Positions 16,489-25,803 of a DNA stretch of 64,000 nucleotides are shown piece after piece (the stretch's first letter is position 1; the number at the start of each line of letters is the position of its first letter). The DNA comes from JBICHN01 sp043101845 (GTDB lineage: Bacteria; Planctomycetota; Phycisphaerae; Phycisphaerales; UBA5793). The notes below the pieces were generated by a model. The model searched no databases. It saw nothing but the letters and a program-made list of their open reading frames with translations, and had not been told where the DNA came from. The DNA lies in assembly GCA_043101845.1 (NCBI GenBank), contig JBICHN010000011.1, positions 1,364,001 to 1,428,000 on the forward strand. The letters run 5' to 3'. A program made the position numbers and the translations under genes.

Positions 16489-19101
16489 TCAGTTGAAGGT
16501 ATGGCTCACAGGCGGGCTCTTTCGACAGAAATCATGATCAACCGCCTGAAAGTGAACGGTTCGATCACGGAGTCGTCCCGGCACGAAAATGTCCTCTCTG
16601 GCTTCTCCGCGGTCATTCGGCGTCGTCGAGCCGATGATCGTGGGCGCCTGGAGGTCGACGATCAAATCCGGGCAGCCCGGCACCGATGCGGAACCGAGTT
16701 CGCTCGATGCGGCGAAGTAGATGAAACTTCCGGGACGACCGCCGCCGGCGACGAGCGTGTTTCGTTCACCCGCGCGACCCGGCGTGGGCGGCTCGAGGGT
16801 GAGACCGGTCTCGACCTCCGCAAGGTACATGCCTCGACCATGGGTCACGGCGAGCAGTTCGCGGTCGTTTCGCCAGATGAGTTGTTCAACCGGCGCCGAG
16901 GAGGGGCCGTCGTTCGTCGTCTTCCACGACCGGCCGCCGTCCATCGAAGTGAACACCCCGATATCCGTTCCGGCGTAGATCCAGCCGGGCTGGGTTGGAT
17001 GCAGCGCCAGGGCGCTGATCGGAACCGACGGGATCCGGTAACTCTGGAATCCGTCGACGACATGCCACCGTTCAAACGGGAAGTCGCTCTTCCAGAGGTT
17101 GTCCGCCTCATACCCCATGAGCGACACGAACACGCGCCCGGGACGATGTGGATCGATGCGAATGTTCGAAATCCACCGTGCCGGAAGCGGCGTCTCGCCG
17201 TTGTTGTCAATGCGCGTCCAGGAGGGATTCGTCGCCAGTCCGTCGGTCGTGTACCACACCTGACCGTTGTTGTAGCCGACGAAGACGATGTCCGAGTCAC
17301 CTTCGGCGACCGTGATCGTGCTGATGTTCCACGGCGAATTCTCGGCGAAGTGATTCTGTTCGACTTTCTGGCCCGGGGCGTTGCCGCCGATCGGATCCTT
17401 GATCGTGAACCAGTCCGGCGACGGCGCCTTCACATTGTTCGATCGCCAGAGATGGCGACCGGCCACGAGCATGCGATTCGAATCGTTCGGGTCGAGGAGG
17501 AAGTAGGGGATGAAGTTCACATCCGTCGTGCCGGCTTCCCAGATGGGATTCTGAGTGTTGTAGATGTAGCTGGCGCTCAGCCCGCCGTTTGTGCTGCGGA
17601 AGATGCGCGCCCACTGAACCTCGCCGTAGAAGTAATTCGGATCAGTCGGATCCGCAGCGCAATATCCCCCGTCTCCGCCGAACATGTGCAGCCAATCCTG
17701 CGGATCACCGCCGTAGCGCAGCGTGCCGTTGTCCTGTGTGCCGCCGAGCACGACGCCGGTCTCGTCGTTGATGGCGCCGCCGTAGAACTGCGTGACGCCC
17801 AGGTTGTTGTTCAGATTGACGGTCGATCCCTGGTAGACACTGTCCGTTCGGTAGATGCCGCCATCGCAGCCAAAATATACCCGACTGTTCGTAACGCCAT
17901 CGAACCCGGGATCTTCGACGATGACATGCTGGTCGGCGTGGACATCCCGGAATGTCTGCGTGAAGGACGCGCCGCCATTCGTGCTTCGATAGAGCCAGAC
18001 TGACCCGTACACGACGACATCGGAGTTCGTGGGATCCACCCAGATTGTGCTGTTGTATGCGGAGTAGGTGCGGAAACCGGTGGCGGCGCGGCGGGTGTAG
18101 TTGCGTCCACCATCGGTGGACCGCCAGATGTCGACGGACCAGTTATCGCTCACCGCGGCGTAGATGATGTCGGGATTGCTCGGCGAGTAGGCGAGTTCAA
18201 TTCGATCGCACTCACCGATGCCGGCCGCCGTCGACCAGGTCACGCCGCCGTCGGTCGAGTAGTAGGGGCCCCAGTCGTGGTGGTCACCGCTGGCGATGGC
18301 CATATTCGGATCGCTCGGATGGAATTTGACATCGAAGGCGCGGAGGCTCGCGGTCTGCGTCCAGCCGAATCCACCGTCCGTCGATCGGAAGAGTCCGGCG
18401 TTCGTCGCAGCGAGAAGGGTGTCGCTGTTGGTCGGGCTGAGCGCGAGCCGGTTCACAAAGTCCCAGTCCGAACTCAAGTACTTTCCCGACCAGGTCTCAC
18501 CACCATCGAAACTGTGGAAGAGTCCGGCGCCGCGCACCGCCGCGGTGTTGGATGAGCCTTCAAGCGTGTCGAAGAAGCCTTCGCCGGTTCCAACCCAGAG
18601 TCGGTCGGGATCACGCGGATCGATGATCATGCAGCCCACGGAAAGGGTGGAAAGAAAATCCTCGAGGGGTCGCCAGTTCGCGCCGCCATCGGTCGTCTTC
18701 CAGATGCCGCCGCTCGCGGCGCCGACCCAGATCGTGTTCGGATCGTCCGGGTGAATGACGATCGCGCGCAGTCGGCCGCCGATGTTGCCCGGGCCGATCC
18801 ACTCCCACGACTCGGGGCTGATTCCGGCGTTGTCGCCCTGGAGTTCGAGGAGGGCGTCGCGCTGTTCCTTGGCGCGCAACAGGGCGCCGGGCGGAATGGC
18901 GCCGTCTTCGCCCAGGCGCTGGCCGTATCGGAACGCCGCCGCGTTGATCGGCTGATCCGGTCGTTCCTCGAATCGGTCGGTTTCCTCGACCGAACTCGCG
19001 AGCTCGTAGGACGACTCACCTGCATCACAGCCGGTAAGCGTAAGAAGAGATGAGAGGCCGATCCCCACGAAAACGACCACGGCGGACTTGAAACAATGCA
19101 C
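16489..19101 (-). CDS. Asp-box (BNR/sortilin-like) beta-propeller lipoprotein
   Basis: 870 residues from GTG 19101, preceded by AAAGGAG. Signal peptide with LTLTGC lipobox (Cys25). From about residue 90 the sequence carries repeated Asp-box motifs (S/T-x-D-G-G-x-x-W): TTDGGANW, SFDGGETW, STDGGFGW, STDGGVTW, STDGGRNY, STNGGASF, SMDGGRSW. These are spread over two propeller-like halves, as in sortilin/VPS10 and GH74-type proteins. The last 100 residues form a separate domain. Role probably extracellular polymer binding or hydrolysis; no catalytic Asp can be assigned by eye. Monocistronic by spacing. Confidence 0.82.
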   Translation of the reverse strand: MHCFKSAVVVFVGIGLSSLLTLTGCDAGESSYELASSVEETDRFEERPDQPINAAAFRYGQRLGEDGAIPPGALLRAKEQRDALLELQGDNAGISPESWEWIGPGNIGGRLRAIVIHPDDPNTIWVGAASGGIWKTTDGGANWRPLEDFLSTLSVGCMIIDPRDPDRLWVGTGEGFFDTLEGSSNTAAVRGAGLFHSFDGGETWSGKYLSSDWDFVNRLALSPTNSDTLLAATNAGLFRSTDGGFGWTQTASLRAFDVKFHPSDPNMAIASGDHHDWGPYYSTDGGVTWSTAAGIGECDRIELAYSPSNPDIIYAAVSDNWSVDIWRSTDGGRNYTRRAATGFRTYSAYNSTIWVDPTNSDVVVYGSVWLYRSTNGGASFTQTFRDVHADQHVIVEDPGFDGVTNSRVYFGCDGGIYRTDSVYQGSTVNLNNNLGVTQFYGGAINDETGVVLGGTQDNGTLRYGGDPQDWLHMFGGDGGYCAADPTDPNYFYGEVQWARIFRSTNGGLSASYIYNTQNPIWEAGTTDVNFIPYFLLDPNDSNRMLVAGRHLWRSNNVKAPSPDWFTIKDPIGGNAPGQKVEQNHFAENSPWNISTITVAEGDSDIVFVGYNNGQVWYTTDGLATNPSWTRIDNNGETPLPARWISNIRIDPHRPGRVFVSLMGYEADNLWKSDFPFERWHVVDGFQSYRIPSVPISALALHPTQPGWIYAGTDIGVFTSMDGGRSWKTTNDGPSSAPVEQLIWRNDRELLAVTHGRGMYLAEVETGLTLEPPTPGRAGERNTLVAGGGRPGSFIYFAASSELGSASVPGCPDLIVDLQAPTIIGSTTPNDRGEAREDIFVPGRLRDRTVHFQAVDHDFCRKSPPVSHTFN

Positions 19102-19215
19102 AGAAAGCTCCTTTCATCCAGATTCGCCGCTTCGCTTTCGCTCCAGACTTATGCGTAAGAAAGTACCGGATACCCGCGCCGCCTGTCAACGCCGAGCCGG
19201 TGGAAGAGCGACACC

Positions 19216-19989
19216 TCACCCGCCCACCGCGAGATCTCGTAACGCCCGCCCGATGAGAAACGCGAGCGACGCCGCGGCGCCGCCGACGAGAAGCGTTTCC
19301 AGCCCGGAGCGAAGCCATCGGCGGTCGACATAGGCGCTCTTCGCGGCGCCGACGACAAAGAACGCCACCCCGGTCAGGACGACGCTCCAGCCGAATGGAT
19401 GAACGAGCAGATTCTCGAACAGTGCGTTCAGCGCGAAGGGAAGAAGGGGGAGGAATCCGACGACGACAAACGCGCTGAATGTCGCCGCTGCGGCCTTCAC
19501 GGCGGAAGGGCCGGCGAGCGACAGACCCCACTCCTCCTGCAGCATCGTGTCGACCCAACGGTCCACATCGGCGGTAATGATGTCAACCGCGCGCTCGAGG
19601 TCGTCACCGGTGAAGCCCTTCGCGGCGAAGATCTGACGAATCTCCTCGCGTTCGCCCTCGGGTATGACTCGGATGTGGCGTTCCTCGGACCGGCGGACTC
19701 GTGCGGCAAACTGGTCTTCGGCCCGCGTTCCAAGATAGTTGCTGACCGCCATGCTGAAGCCATCCGCGATGAGATTCGCAAGCCCGAGCACGATCACGAT
19801 CGCGGCCGGGAGCGCCGCGCCGGCTACGCCGGCCACGACTGCGAAGGTCGTCACGGCGCCGTCGATGGCGCCGTAGATGAAGTCTTTGAGATAGCTGTGC
19901 TCCGGGCCCCTTCGAAGTCGCGTACGAATCGCGGCCGGGGTGTGAGACGCTTTCAATCCATCACGCGTGGTCGCGTCAGACTGACTCAT
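19216..19989 (-). CDS. VIT1/CCC1-family iron/manganese transporter
   Basis: 257 residues with five hydrophobic segments. The first two helices carry DFIYGAIDGAVTTFAVVAGVAGA and GLANLIADGFSMAVSNYLGTRAE, which are the VIT/CCC1 signatures with the conserved Asp/Met-containing helices. A cytosolic helical insertion with acidic and His residues (about 95-160, including EERHIRVIPEGEREE) is where plant VIT1 binds metal. Expected to move Fe2+ or Mn2+ out of the cytoplasm. AGGAG lies just upstream of the ATG. Confidence 0.88.
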   Translation of the reverse strand: MSQSDATTRDGLKASHTPAAIRTRLRRGPEHSYLKDFIYGAIDGAVTTFAVVAGVAGAALPAAIVIVLGLANLIADGFSMAVSNYLGTRAEDQFAARVRRSEERHIRVIPEGEREEIRQIFAAKGFTGDDLERAVDIITADVDRWVDTMLQEEWGLSLAGPSAVKAAAATFSAFVVVGFLPLLPFALNALFENLLVHPFGWSVVLTGVAFFVVGAAKSAYVDRRWLRSGLETLLVGGAAASLAFLIGRALRDLAVGG

Positions 19990-20042
19990 GGATCGCGCTC
20001 CTGAAGATGCACGATCCTACCGGCGTCACCGCGCCGGCGTAT

Positions 20043-20870
20043 CTAGTTCGCGTTCGGAAAGAGATGTTCGAGCAATTCGTTGAACCGACGCTCCCACTCT
20101 GCTGCGTCGCCGGCCGCCGATCCGTAGAGCGAAATGCTGAGATACACCATGCATCCCTCCGGCGTCCGATCAAGATGGGCGCGAAACCATGACTCGTCCC
20201 ACTTCGGCGCCGCCCCCCAGAGGTCGCGTCCGGGATCAAAGCGATCCACCGCGATCTTAAGCGACAGTTCCATCACGGCGAGCATGACGACTTGCGGCGC
20301 AGCGGGCGCATCCCTCTCGCCGAGATTGAATCCTTCCGGTCCGATCAGACGCGCCCAGGCGTGTTCCCTCGTCAGATTCAGGGCCGGACGCGCGGCCAGG
20401 GCAAGCTGTCGATGCTCGCGCCGACCCCGCTCCAGGTATCGACGGAGTCCCTCCAGTTGAAAGTCCCAACCGCGCTCGCACCCCTCGACGAAGTCGTCCC
20501 ACGCCGCGTCGCGCGGAAATCCGGACTGAGTCAGGCGCAAACAGACCACGCCGTTCTTCCGCGGGTCGATCTCGTGGTCGATGCGCATGGCGAACGGAAG
20601 CGGCGCCTCCGGGTTCGTCGCGGGGTCGGCGGTGGAGAGAAGAAGACGCCTCGGCGGCTCCCATCGGGTGATGGAGGCCCGATAGCGCATCTCATCGCTC
20701 CAGATGAATTCGATATGGCCTCCGTCGCCCGGCGCGACAATCGCATCTCTCGGAAACCACGCCGATAAACCGTCCGCGGTCGCGATGGCTTCCCATACCC
20801 GATGGGGATCGGCGCGGACGAGTATGTCCCGTACAACCGTTCTCGGTCCGAGTTCTCCAGCGGTTGACAT
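20043..20870 (-). CDS. SRPBCC/AHSA1-like protein
   Basis: 275 residues. The N-terminal half (about 10-150) is an AHSA1-type SRPBCC domain: VVRDILVRADPHRVWEAIATADGLSAWFPRDA, then GDGGHIEFIWSDE and a closing helix WDDFVEGCERGWDFQLEGLRRYLERG. The C-terminal 120 residues form a second, possibly related domain (EGFNLGERDA, then FNELLEHLFPN) that I do not recognise; a tandem SRPBCC arrangement is possible. Divergent from the surface-protein gene at 21058. Confidence 0.75.
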   Translation of the reverse strand: MSTAGELGPRTVVRDILVRADPHRVWEAIATADGLSAWFPRDAIVAPGDGGHIEFIWSDEMRYRASITRWEPPRRLLLSTADPATNPEAPLPFAMRIDHEIDPRKNGVVCLRLTQSGFPRDAAWDDFVEGCERGWDFQLEGLRRYLERGRREHRQLALAARPALNLTREHAWARLIGPEGFNLGERDAPAAPQVVMLAVMELSLKIAVDRFDPGRDLWGAAPKWDESWFRAHLDRTPEGCMVYLSISLYGSAAGDAAEWERRFNELLEHLFPNAN

Positions 20871-21057
20871 GGCCTCGCTCCCGATAACCGTCGATCACAT
20901 CTCTCCAGTTTACCGACCGGTCAGAATCGATCGCGGTCCCTCAGACTTCGCGTACCCCTTCCTTCCATTGCGCGAAGCGAATTCGAGAGTGTGACTGGCC
21001 CGCCGTTACCGCGGTTTCACGCGATGCTCGACGGGAATCTAAGGGGAAGGAAGCGAC

Positions 21058-21756
21058 ATGCGACAGATCAGCAGCGTCATTGGAATCGGTCTCACCGCCG
21101 GATTGCTCGCTCTCGGCGGCGCCGAGGCCGCGAACGGCGACATTATCGAATCTCGATTCGAGAGCGTTTCACCCGGACGGACGATCGTGTACTCGATCGA
21201 CGCGGGCCGCCGCTATTACTACACCTCGGCGGGGATGTTCAATTGGAATCGGGTTGGCGGTGACTACAGCGGGCCCGGCGCCGCGGAGCAGTACTCTTCG
21301 TTCTGCATCGAGTTGTCGCAGTACATCCGATACGGCCACACCTATTCCTTTGAAACGCGCGCAGTCGAAGATTCGCCGCAGCCCGGCGCCGGAATGGGCG
21401 CCGATCGCGCGGGCCGATTGAGCGAACTCTTTGGTCGCTACTTTGATGAAGGCTTTGACGCTGTCGAAGCGGCCGCGTTCCAGACGGCTGTGTGGGAAAT
21501 CACCCATGACGAGGGAATGTCGCTCGAGTCCGGCGACTTCCGGCTTCGAGACCGCGACGCCACCTTTGATCAAGCGCAGAGCTGGCTGACCTCGATCGAC
21601 GGCACGGGCCCGCAGGCCGAACTCCTTGTGCAGAGCCACTCCGGCGCGCAGGATCATGTCTTCCTCGTGCCGGCGCCGGCGTCCTTCGCGGCGATTGGTC
21701 TCGCCTGTATGGCGATCGGACGGCGGCGGCGACGCGATGGCGCCGAGATCGCCTGA
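21058..21756 (+). CDS. Exported protein with thioester-domain-like pattern and PEP-CTERM-like tail
   Basis: 232 residues. N-terminal signal peptide (ending GGAEAANG); C-terminal tail VPAPAS, a hydrophobic segment, then five arginines, a PEP-CTERM-type sorting signal with VPAPAS instead of VPEP. The body has FCIELSQY (Cys83) and AAFQTAVWEI (Gln142), the spacing and flavour of thioester (TED) domains, where Cys and Gln form an internal covalent bond. Likely anchored or released at the cell surface. GGAAGG lies upstream of the ATG. The stop at 21756 abuts the convergent hydrolase gene. Confidence 0.7.
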   Translation: MRQISSVIGIGLTAGLLALGGAEAANGDIIESRFESVSPGRTIVYSIDAGRRYYYTSAGMFNWNRVGGDYSGPGAAEQYSSFCIELSQYIRYGHTYSFETRAVEDSPQPGAGMGADRAGRLSELFGRYFDEGFDAVEAAAFQTAVWEITHDEGMSLESGDFRLRDRDATFDQAQSWLTSIDGTGPQAELLVQSHSGAQDHVFLVPAPASFAAIGLACMAIGRRRRRDGAEIA

Positions 21757-22557
21757 CTACGAACCGGTTTCACAAAGCCCGAGAAGAAACTGACGCAACA
21801 CGGCGATGAACGCGTCCGGCTTCTCGATTGGCGGCAGATGTCCGGCGTCCGGGATGACTTCGAACCGGGCGCCGGGGATCTGCTTCGCCATTTTCGCCGC
21901 GCCATCCGGTGGAGTGATCCGATCTTCGCCGCCCGCAACGACAAGTGTCGGAACCGTGATCGAATCCAGGATCTCAACGGCGCTCGATCGGACGGCCATA
22001 CCACGAAGCGCCGCGGCGATTCCCTCCGGGGAATTCTGCGTCATTCTCCGCCGCCAGTCCTCCCGCACCGAAGGTGAGGTGGCGGACGCCCAGAGCTTTT
22101 CCATCATCGGATCGACGACAGCGCTCGAGCCGGAAGTGAGCGCCGCTCTCGCGGATTTCTCGCGACCCTCGGCCGCCTCCGGGGAGTCGGGCTCGGCGCG
22201 GGTATCGATGAGGCCGAGCGCTCGAGCGCGTGTCCGGTGACGCCGATACAACTCAAACGCGACATAGCCGCCCATGGACAGGCCCACCACGGTCATCGCC
22301 CGTGACTCGTGGAGCGCGTCGAGCAGCGCGACGAGATCGTCGGCGAGCGTTGGCATGGTCGCGTCGTCGCTCGGCGGGGTCTCCCCGTGACCGCGCAGGT
22401 CCGGCGCGATGAGGCGCCATCGATCGCGCAATCCGGCAATCGTCGGCCGCCACATGTCCGCCGAAAGCGGGAAACCGTGGACGAGCAGTACGGGGTCCCC
22501 GTTCTCCGGACCCTCGACGACACACCGCATTCGCATCCCGCGCACATTGACAATCAT
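21757..22557 (-). CDS. Alpha/beta-fold hydrolase
   Basis: 266 residues from ATG 22557. Oxyanion region VHGFPLSADMW, nucleophile elbow GLSMGG (Ser), acid in GGEDRITPP and catalytic His in DAGHLPPIEKP complete the alpha/beta-hydrolase set. The overall pattern is of the 3-oxoadipate enol-lactonase / non-heme-peroxidase-like subgroup; substrate unknown. It begins 41 bases after the FKBP gene and was probably translated from the same transcript. Confidence 0.88.
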   Translation of the reverse strand: MIVNVRGMRMRCVVEGPENGDPVLLVHGFPLSADMWRPTIAGLRDRWRLIAPDLRGHGETPPSDDATMPTLADDLVALLDALHESRAMTVVGLSMGGYVAFELYRRHRTRARALGLIDTRAEPDSPEAAEGREKSARAALTSGSSAVVDPMMEKLWASATSPSVREDWRRRMTQNSPEGIAAALRGMAVRSSAVEILDSITVPTLVVAGGEDRITPPDGAAKMAKQIPGARFEVIPDAGHLPPIEKPDAFIAVLRQFLLGLCETGS

Positions 22558-22598
22558 CGATGGCCACTCCGTCGCGCGACGCATCGAGGCCGCACGAA

Positions 22599-23399
22599 TC
22601 AACCGCCGTCACCGTCCCCGCTTTCCGGCTCGCCGCCGCCGGACTCTGGCTCGACCGCTTCGCCGGCCGGATCGTCGGTCGCGGGCGTCCCCGGGTCGAC
22701 AATTTCGAGCAACTCGACATCGAAGATGAGCGTGGCGCGCGGTGGAACGGCAGGGGGGCTGCCTTGTGCCCCGTAGGCGAGATCGAATGGAATGATGAGC
22801 TTGCGCTTACCGCCAACCTTCATCGATCCGACACCCTCGGTCCAGCCGGCGATGACCCCGTTGAGTTTGAATTCGGCGGGCTGGTTACGACGCAGGGAAC
22901 TGTCCACGGTTCGGCCGTCCACCGTCCATCCGGTGTAGTGCACCTTGACCGTCGCTTCGGGACTCGGAGGAACTTCACCCTCGCCCTCTTCGAGGTCAAA
23001 GTAGGCGAGCCCGGATTCGGTTGTGACCGGCTCTCCCTCAACCATGGCGCCCGGGTATCGCGGCACGGGCTGCCGGCGCACAACCGTCCCGGTGGCGCCG
23101 TCGATCATGACCATGAACGCCGCGTCGTTGTTGTAGGCGACAATGTTGAAGAGGAATCGTTCGCCTCGCGGGATCGCATCGGCGTAAGTCGCATGGCCAT
23201 CGACCGCCTGCTCGGCGATTCCGATCGCCTCGGCCAGGCTGACCGGCGCCGCTTCGAGCATCTCGGTCATCTTCGCCGGGTCCGGACGGACCTCGGAGTA
23301 ATTGAAGTCGATGGGAAAGAGCGGCGACACGGCGCCGGCGGCGCCGATGAGAAGGGCCACCGCGGCGAGGCGGAGCCCGAACTGACGAATGCGTTTCAT
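22599..23399 (-). CDS. Exported FKBP-type peptidyl-prolyl isomerase with PepSY-like domain
   Basis: 266 residues from ATG 23399 (GGAGAAGG upstream). Signal peptide up to about residue 25. Residues 30-130 resemble a PepSY-like fold (SLAEAIGIAEQAVDG, then MVMIDGATGTVVRRQ). Residues 140-245 form an FKBP domain: VKVHYTGWTVDGRTVDSS, GVIAGWTEGVGSMKVGGKRKLIIP and YGAQGSPPAVPPRATLIFDVELL, all motifs conserved. The C terminus is acidic. Helps fold exported proteins; the PepSY-FKBP pairing is uncommon. Confidence 0.85.
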   Translation of the reverse strand: MKRIRQFGLRLAAVALLIGAAGAVSPLFPIDFNYSEVRPDPAKMTEMLEAAPVSLAEAIGIAEQAVDGHATYADAIPRGERFLFNIVAYNNDAAFMVMIDGATGTVVRRQPVPRYPGAMVEGEPVTTESGLAYFDLEEGEGEVPPSPEATVKVHYTGWTVDGRTVDSSLRRNQPAEFKLNGVIAGWTEGVGSMKVGGKRKLIIPFDLAYGAQGSPPAVPPRATLIFDVELLEIVDPGTPATDDPAGEAVEPESGGGEPESGDGDGG

Positions 23400-23528
23400 G
23401 AGAGCCTTCTCCAATCTCTTAGCGGAGCGTCGACAGGCCAAGCGTACGCCCACCGGTCGACCCTGTCCCGCGGCCCGCCGTTGGTCGATTTGTCTTGCCT
23501 CGAGCCGGGAACTATCTTCCGGCGTGCC

Positions 23529-24263
23529 ATGAGCATTCTGGTGCTGCAACATTCCGCCGACGGTGGTCCGGGTCGACTCGCCCGGGTGCTCGTCGATTAT
23601 GGACATCGTCTGCGCGTGCTGCGGAGTGATCGAGGCGATGAGTATCCGCCGGACCTCGACGCGGTCGACGGCGTCATCGTGCTCGGAGGCCAGGAGAATG
23701 TGCGCGACGCCGCGGCGACGCCATGGATGAGTCGCGAAATCGCACTTTTGCGTGACGCCCATTCGGCAGGCCTCCCCGTGATTGGTATTTGCCTCGGTTC
23801 ACAGATGCTTGCCACCGCACTCGGCGGCGAAGTCGGCCCGCTCGAGAACGGAGCGACTGAGATTGGATTCAGGCGTATCCGGCTCAGTTTCCCCGGCACG
23901 ATCGAAACGATCTTCGCCGGCGTGCCCTGGAGTTCGATGCAATTTCACTGGCACCGCTATCAGGTAACGAAGTTACCTCCCGAAGCGACACCACTGGCGA
24001 CGAGTGAACTGTGCGCGCACCAGGCCTGGAGAGTCGGGCTCCGCACTTTTGGTTTCCAGTTCCACTTCGAGCTCGAGTCGGACATGATCCAGCAGTGGGG
24101 AGAGCGCTACGCGGATGAGCTGCGTAGCGCCGGGATCGGACGAGAGGCGTACGCGCGCGACCTCGAGAACTGGTACGCCGAGTTTGACCGGCTCTCGACG
24201 CGACTGTGCCGGTCGCTGACGGAATATGTTCTTCCGCCACGGCAGCGGCTGGCCGCTTCCTGA
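23529..24263 (+). CDS. Class I glutamine amidotransferase-like protein
   Basis: 244 residues from ATG 23529. Catalytic nucleophile motif GICLGSQMLA, then FQFHFELE giving His and Glu, the class-I GATase triad as in GMP-synthase-like proteins of the GuaA-N/YfeJ group. There is no synthetase domain, so the acceptor is unknown. Divergent from the FKBP gene; the 129-base gap probably holds both promoters. The next gene begins 18 bases after its stop. Confidence 0.87.
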   Translation: MSILVLQHSADGGPGRLARVLVDYGHRLRVLRSDRGDEYPPDLDAVDGVIVLGGQENVRDAAATPWMSREIALLRDAHSAGLPVIGICLGSQMLATALGGEVGPLENGATEIGFRRIRLSFPGTIETIFAGVPWSSMQFHWHRYQVTKLPPEATPLATSELCAHQAWRVGLRTFGFQFHFELESDMIQQWGERYADELRSAGIGREAYARDLENWYAEFDRLSTRLCRSLTEYVLPPRQRLAAS

Positions 24264-24281
24264 GTCTAATCGAAGCAGCTC

Positions 24282-25802
24282 ATGATTCAGCGGCGATTCT
24301 TCGTCTCCGGCGCGATGGCGCTTCTTCTGGGAGCAGTCGTGGCGGTCGTCTTCCGGCCCAGCGTGGAGCGCGGCCGCCTGGTCAATGATGCTACGGGCGT
24401 TGATGCGACGGCCCGAGCATTCGCTCTCGAGCGATTGACTCACTCTCATCCAGGTTCGCCGCCTCGGGTCGTCGAGGATGATGCGCTTCGTGGTCGAATC
24501 GTCGACGCGTTAAAGGTGGTTCCAGATGAAGTCTTCATCGAAGTCGCGGACGCCCTGCGTTCGACCGGCGCGTGGCGGGTCGACGAAACCGGAACCGAAC
24601 TCTGGATTCGCAGGATCTCTCTGGTATTGGATCGGGGAGGAGTGGAGGCGTTCGACTCCGTGCTTACCGACCTCGCGCGAGTGAAGGACGACGAGGCGAC
24701 GGTCCCGCTCTATGTTCGCTTGATCTCGTCCGCGCCCGACGACGAGCGACGCGCCAAGGCGTTCCGATCATCACTTCGCAACGGCGCCGCCGGCGGACGC
24801 GAAGTGATGATTGAGTCGGCGTTGCAGCACCCGTCGGCGCGACTGCGTCGGCTGGGATGGCTCGCCGTTGGTCTCCTGCGACCCGACGCCGGCTTCGCCG
24901 CAAACTGGCTCGAAGAAGAAGCGACGGTCGCCGAGGCGATCCTCTGGGCGGTCGCGCGCACGGCGTCGGAGCCTTCCATAATCCTCGATCGTGCGTTCGC
25001 GCTTCGTCCAGATGCGACCGGCGCCTGGCCACTGCTTCGGTGCGCCCATCTCAATGCGGACGAGGCGATCGGGTGTCGACTGCGGCAGATCATCAACGAA
25101 TCTGAATCAGTTGATCGACGAGCGCTCGCCTGGTTCGGCGGCGCCGGGCCAACATCCGATGCGATCGCGTCGCGGTGGGCGGCGTGGCGGGCGCTGACGC
25201 CGGCGCCCGACGATGCGATTCTCAAGCTTGTCGATCCGCCCGTCGCCGAAGATGCGTCAGTCTGGGCGGCGGCGATGCTCGCCCATCGGCAGCTGTCTTC
25301 AGATGCGAGCAGGGAACTCCGCCGTCAATGGATCGACTCGCTGGAACGCGAGACTCGACGAGCCGGCGTTCTACTGGCGGCGCTTGCCGGAGACGCTGAC
25401 CTCATTCGCAGCTTCGCCGCAGTGACTGCGGAAGAGAGAACTCATCGGATGGCCCGGGTGGCGTACGCGATCAGTGAACCCGATTCGAACGCGCCGGCGC
25501 GCCGCGAAGCGCGTCTCCTCGCCTGGCGCATCTACTCCGACGAGCCCCCGGGGCCTCGCTCCGATCTTCTGCTTCTTCTCTTCCTGCTCGATGACTCGAT
25601 GGCGCTTGAGACGGTCTTGGCGTCAACTGACTCCGCGTCCATCCATGACGCGATGCTTCGGTACGCATGGATGATCGAGCAGACGCGGCCGGAACTGATC
25701 GAAGTCACGGGACCTCTCGATCCATGGAACGCCGACGCGGCGTCGCTGCAGCGCGACATTCTGCTCGTGGCCGATTCCATCCTCCCGTCAGAAGAAGAAT
25801 GA
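24282..25802 (+). CDS. Membrane-anchored alpha-solenoid (HEAT-like) protein, unknown function
   Basis: 506 residues. N-terminal hydrophobic anchor (RRFFVSGAMALLLGAVVAVVF), then about 450 residues of regular helices rich in A, L, R and D with no enzyme motif (for example PSARLRRLGWLAVGLL, then EATVAEAILWAVART), which looks like a HEAT/armadillo-type solenoid. Probably a periplasmic or inner-membrane scaffold. It follows the GATase gene by 18 bases and ends one base before the convergent glycosyltransferase gene. Confidence 0.6.
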   Translation: MIQRRFFVSGAMALLLGAVVAVVFRPSVERGRLVNDATGVDATARAFALERLTHSHPGSPPRVVEDDALRGRIVDALKVVPDEVFIEVADALRSTGAWRVDETGTELWIRRISLVLDRGGVEAFDSVLTDLARVKDDEATVPLYVRLISSAPDDERRAKAFRSSLRNGAAGGREVMIESALQHPSARLRRLGWLAVGLLRPDAGFAANWLEEEATVAEAILWAVARTASEPSIILDRAFALRPDATGAWPLLRCAHLNADEAIGCRLRQIINESESVDRRALAWFGGAGPTSDAIASRWAAWRALTPAPDDAILKLVDPPVAEDASVWAAAMLAHRQLSSDASRELRRQWIDSLERETRRAGVLLAALAGDADLIRSFAAVTAEERTHRMARVAYAISEPDSNAPARREARLLAWRIYSDEPPGPRSDLLLLLFLLDDSMALETVLASTDSASIHDAMLRYAWMIEQTRPELIEVTGPLDPWNADAASLQRDILLVADSILPSEEE

Positions 25803-25803
25803 A

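Noticed and set aside
16414..18003. 529-codon open frame opposite the Asp-box lipoprotein
   Set aside because: Antisense shadow: the Asp-box repeats on the minus strand are clear; the + strand translation is unstructured.
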